A stretch of 64,000 nucleotides of DNA from Moniliophthora roreri (lineage: Eukaryota; Basidiomycota; Agaricomycetes; Agaricales; Marasmiaceae), in assembly GCA_001466705.2 (NCBI GenBank), contig LATX02000233.1, forward strand, positions 434,001 to 498,000. Direction: 5' to 3'. Both the position numbers and the translations under genes were made by a program. Within the stretch, counting starts at the first letter, position 1; each line of letters opens with the position of its first letter. Shown here one piece after another: positions 62,030 to 64,000 of the stretch. The notes under the pieces were generated by a model, which saw only the letters and a program-made list of their open reading frames with translations, was not told the origin of the DNA and did no database searches.

Positions 62030-62790
62030 TTGCCTGAAGTAATGTCAATGGAGTTCAGGGCACCTTCAAGGTAATGACACTAAGTCTTAAACACTTCAAA
62101 GATAGTGAGTAACTCTTTGTCATGTGTGTTGTAGTTGAGTTTGGCTCTGGTAAGGGTTCAGAAAAGGAAAGCAACTGGGTGAAGTTTGCTGTTAGAGAGA
62201 GTAATGGAAAGAATAGTGGCTATGGCATAGTTGGATGCATTGGTTTTGATGGTGATCAGCTGATTGGGCTTCCAGTGAGTTAACACCAGTGTCCAGGTGA
62301 AAGCCTCCTTAAGGTCAACAAATGCCTTCTGAGCTTCTGGTCTCTAGTTCCATTTGATATCCTTTCAGGTGAGTCAGGTGAGAGGAATGGTAATATTAGA
62401 GTAGCCATAGATGAAACAATAGTAGAAGTTACAGAACCCAAGGAAGAATTGGACATCTTTGATCTTACAGAGAGTGGGCTAGTTGGTAATAGCTTGGACC
62501 TTATCTTCAGCCATCTGAAAACCATTGGGTGAGAGGATGTAGCCAAGGAACTTACACTCAGATATGTGGAACTTACACTTCTTGGGATTACAGAACAAGC
62601 TGTGCTTCTTGAATTGCCAAAGGACCTCCTTGACATGCTTCTCATGGTTGTCTATATTCTCAGAGTAGATGAGAATGTCATTAAGGTAGACAACAACACA
62701 GATGTCCAGCAAGTCAGCAAAAATGGAGTTGATAAAGCAGCTGATCCTGCTTGAACTTGGTAAAGTCTCATTCTAGCTATCATACAGGAC
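62030..62790 (-). pseudogene. Ty3/gypsy reverse transcriptase-RNase H fragment, inactive
   Basis: Minus-strand frame FINSIFADLLDICVVVYLND then ILIYSENIDNHEKHVKEVL, FCNPKKCKFHISECKFLGYI and SPNGFQMAEDKVQAIT is the palm/thumb of a gypsy RT. It continues after a TAG as [17 protein letters not shown], and later shows an RNase H-like KLNYNTHDKELLTIFEVF. The active-site YxDD is YLND, and several Trp/Arg positions are stops, so the copy is dead. No integrase or protease is visible nearby. Confidence 0.85.
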
Positions 62791-64000
62791 TTTGCAAAGT
62801 CCCCTTTTGGCTCAGCAGCAGATATATAGGCATAGCTGGCAGCAGTTTTGGGCCCCAGGGCCTTCCATATATGGTTACCAGCCTCTCCACCACCTTATAA
62901 TAGGGGGGAAGAATTACTAAATATAATATATACTCTCTGATCTCTAAAACCACTTCTACTTTTGTACAGAGCACCTGTCACAAGCTTGGCATAATAACAG
63001 AGTGACATATAAATTAAACCAAACATGGGACTTGGTAATTTTACCAGCTGGAAATTACTTGTTCAACTTGACTTTTTTGCCCTTTAGGTTATGTTTTAAG
63101 ACTTTTCCATCATCTAGATTATTTAGAATGCATAGTGTACTGCTTCTGTATGTTTTTAAGTGTCTCAGGCATGTTGATTCATGTTTTCCCAGTACTGTAA
63201 GGCTGAAAATTGCAAGTTCAGCTTCATTCATTTATTTCTGAAGTCACTCATCTTAGGTGCCTTGTTTACATTAAACACAGTATTTTTAGATGCTTAAGTA
63301 GGACTTACAGTACAGAACACATGTAAATACAGAATGAAATACTGCAGGCATACATAGAATGACTAGCTACTACTACTTCATCCCATGGCAGTGATGACTT
63401 GAGGCACAGCTTGCAAGCTTATGACATTGAGGCATGACAAAATTAAGCTTTTGAATTAGTTCACAAACCCATTTACTTTGTATGAGTGCATTTAACACTG
63501 CCACAGATGTTGCTGTTGCCTCCTTACTTCCATTTCCCATAGTTGTGCTGATCAATAGGCTCATCATCACTAGTCAATAGTTGACAATGATTTCTAGATA
63601 TCAATAGTCAGATTTGAGAAAAAGTGTTGTTGTTAACCAAACCACTTACTGTGCATTAAGCACCAAGGCTTCTATTGTCATGTAAATGCTCTGTACAGCA
63701 GCTGTCCACATTCCATCGATGTCAGCATTAACACTACTATCAAACCACTATCGAAGCACTACCAACAGCAATACCAGGCTGTCCTTTCCAGGGAAATGCA
63801 TGCTATCTCAAGACCCACTGCCACCTGGTATCCCAAGGCTATCTTTGTGCTGACACCACACAGAGTTAACACTGCTCCACTATTTCTACCAATCAACACC
63901 ATAGTTGGATGATTTAGCAACTTCTGGAGTCTTCAGGCCCAACATCAGATGAAATCTTCCTGCTTTGAACCACTATGCAAAGCCTCCCAATTGATGCTCT
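62791..64000. other. Unassigned right end of window
   Basis: AT-rich with short open frames that look accidental. The plus frame from about 63717 (VSINTTIKPLSKHYQQQYQA ... PTATWYPKAIFVLTPHRVN) has a more protein-like composition and may be a decayed coding remnant, but no family is recognised. Confidence 0.35.

Overview
The window comes from a filamentous basidiomycete, most likely an Agaricomycete. The first 30 kb are gene-dense, with many introns of roughly 45-65 nt, conventional GT-AG splice sites, very short intergenic spaces and unambiguous fungal proteins. From about 30.3 kb to the end the sequence is AT-rich, poor in CG dinucleotides and built almost entirely of transposable-element remains. 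No bacterial, viral or CRISPR signature was seen.

Left half (1-29.7 kb), in order: the mitochondrial ribosomal protein bL21m (minus, runs off the left edge), divergently paired with the ATP synthase F1 alpha subunit (ATP1); an Ish1/Msc1-like secretory protein with seven Ish1-type repeats; an AP180/CALM (Yap1801/2-type) clathrin assembly protein; a NASP/Sim3/Hif1-type histone chaperone; gamma-glutamyl phosphate reductase (PRO2, minus); a Cdc24-architecture RhoGEF with an eroded DH core; an unrecognised helical protein (minus); a GH47 alpha-1,2-mannosidase; a very large unrecognised protein with an AT-hook and a RanBP2-like cysteine cluster; a Gfo/Idh/MocA oxidoreductase; a tRNA-like element; and a phosphoinositide-specific phospholipase C. 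These are housekeeping and signalling genes (mitochondrial ATP production and translation, endocytosis, histone supply, proline synthesis, polarity, glycan trimming, lipid signalling). They are not an operon, but neighbours share short intergenic promoters.

Right half (30.1-64 kb): the boundary holds the truncated 3' end of an otherwise missing host gene, followed by short tandem repeats with a tRNA-derived SINE. Next come several families of LTRs (called A, B, C and D here), arranged in direct, inverted and nested copies; a large decayed Helitron (45.5-52.5 kb) interrupted by a solo LTR with a perfect target-site duplication; a gag remnant with zinc knuckle and primer-binding site; a decayed gene of unknown function, itself hit by a second solo LTR; a second tRNA-like element; a GC-rich 43-bp minisatellite; and a Ty3/gypsy reverse transcriptase fragment with a mutated active site. 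Copies of the same LTR differ mainly by CG to TG or CA, so this island has been mutated at CpG (methylation-deamination or RIP-like).

Assembly caution: single 'n' bases (30663, 31793, 34965, 37041, 38939, 43252, 46388, 48927, 59304) appear to be gap placeholders. At four of them the flanks repeat each other, and at 48927 the repeat is 1,056 bp and apparently perfect, so copy numbers in the island should not be taken at face value. I did not find a clear new multi-gene system. The best candidates for new biology are the large AT-hook/zinc-cluster protein (18.9-24.5 kb), the GEF with a degenerate DH core, and the unknown gene at 57.4-59.8 kb.
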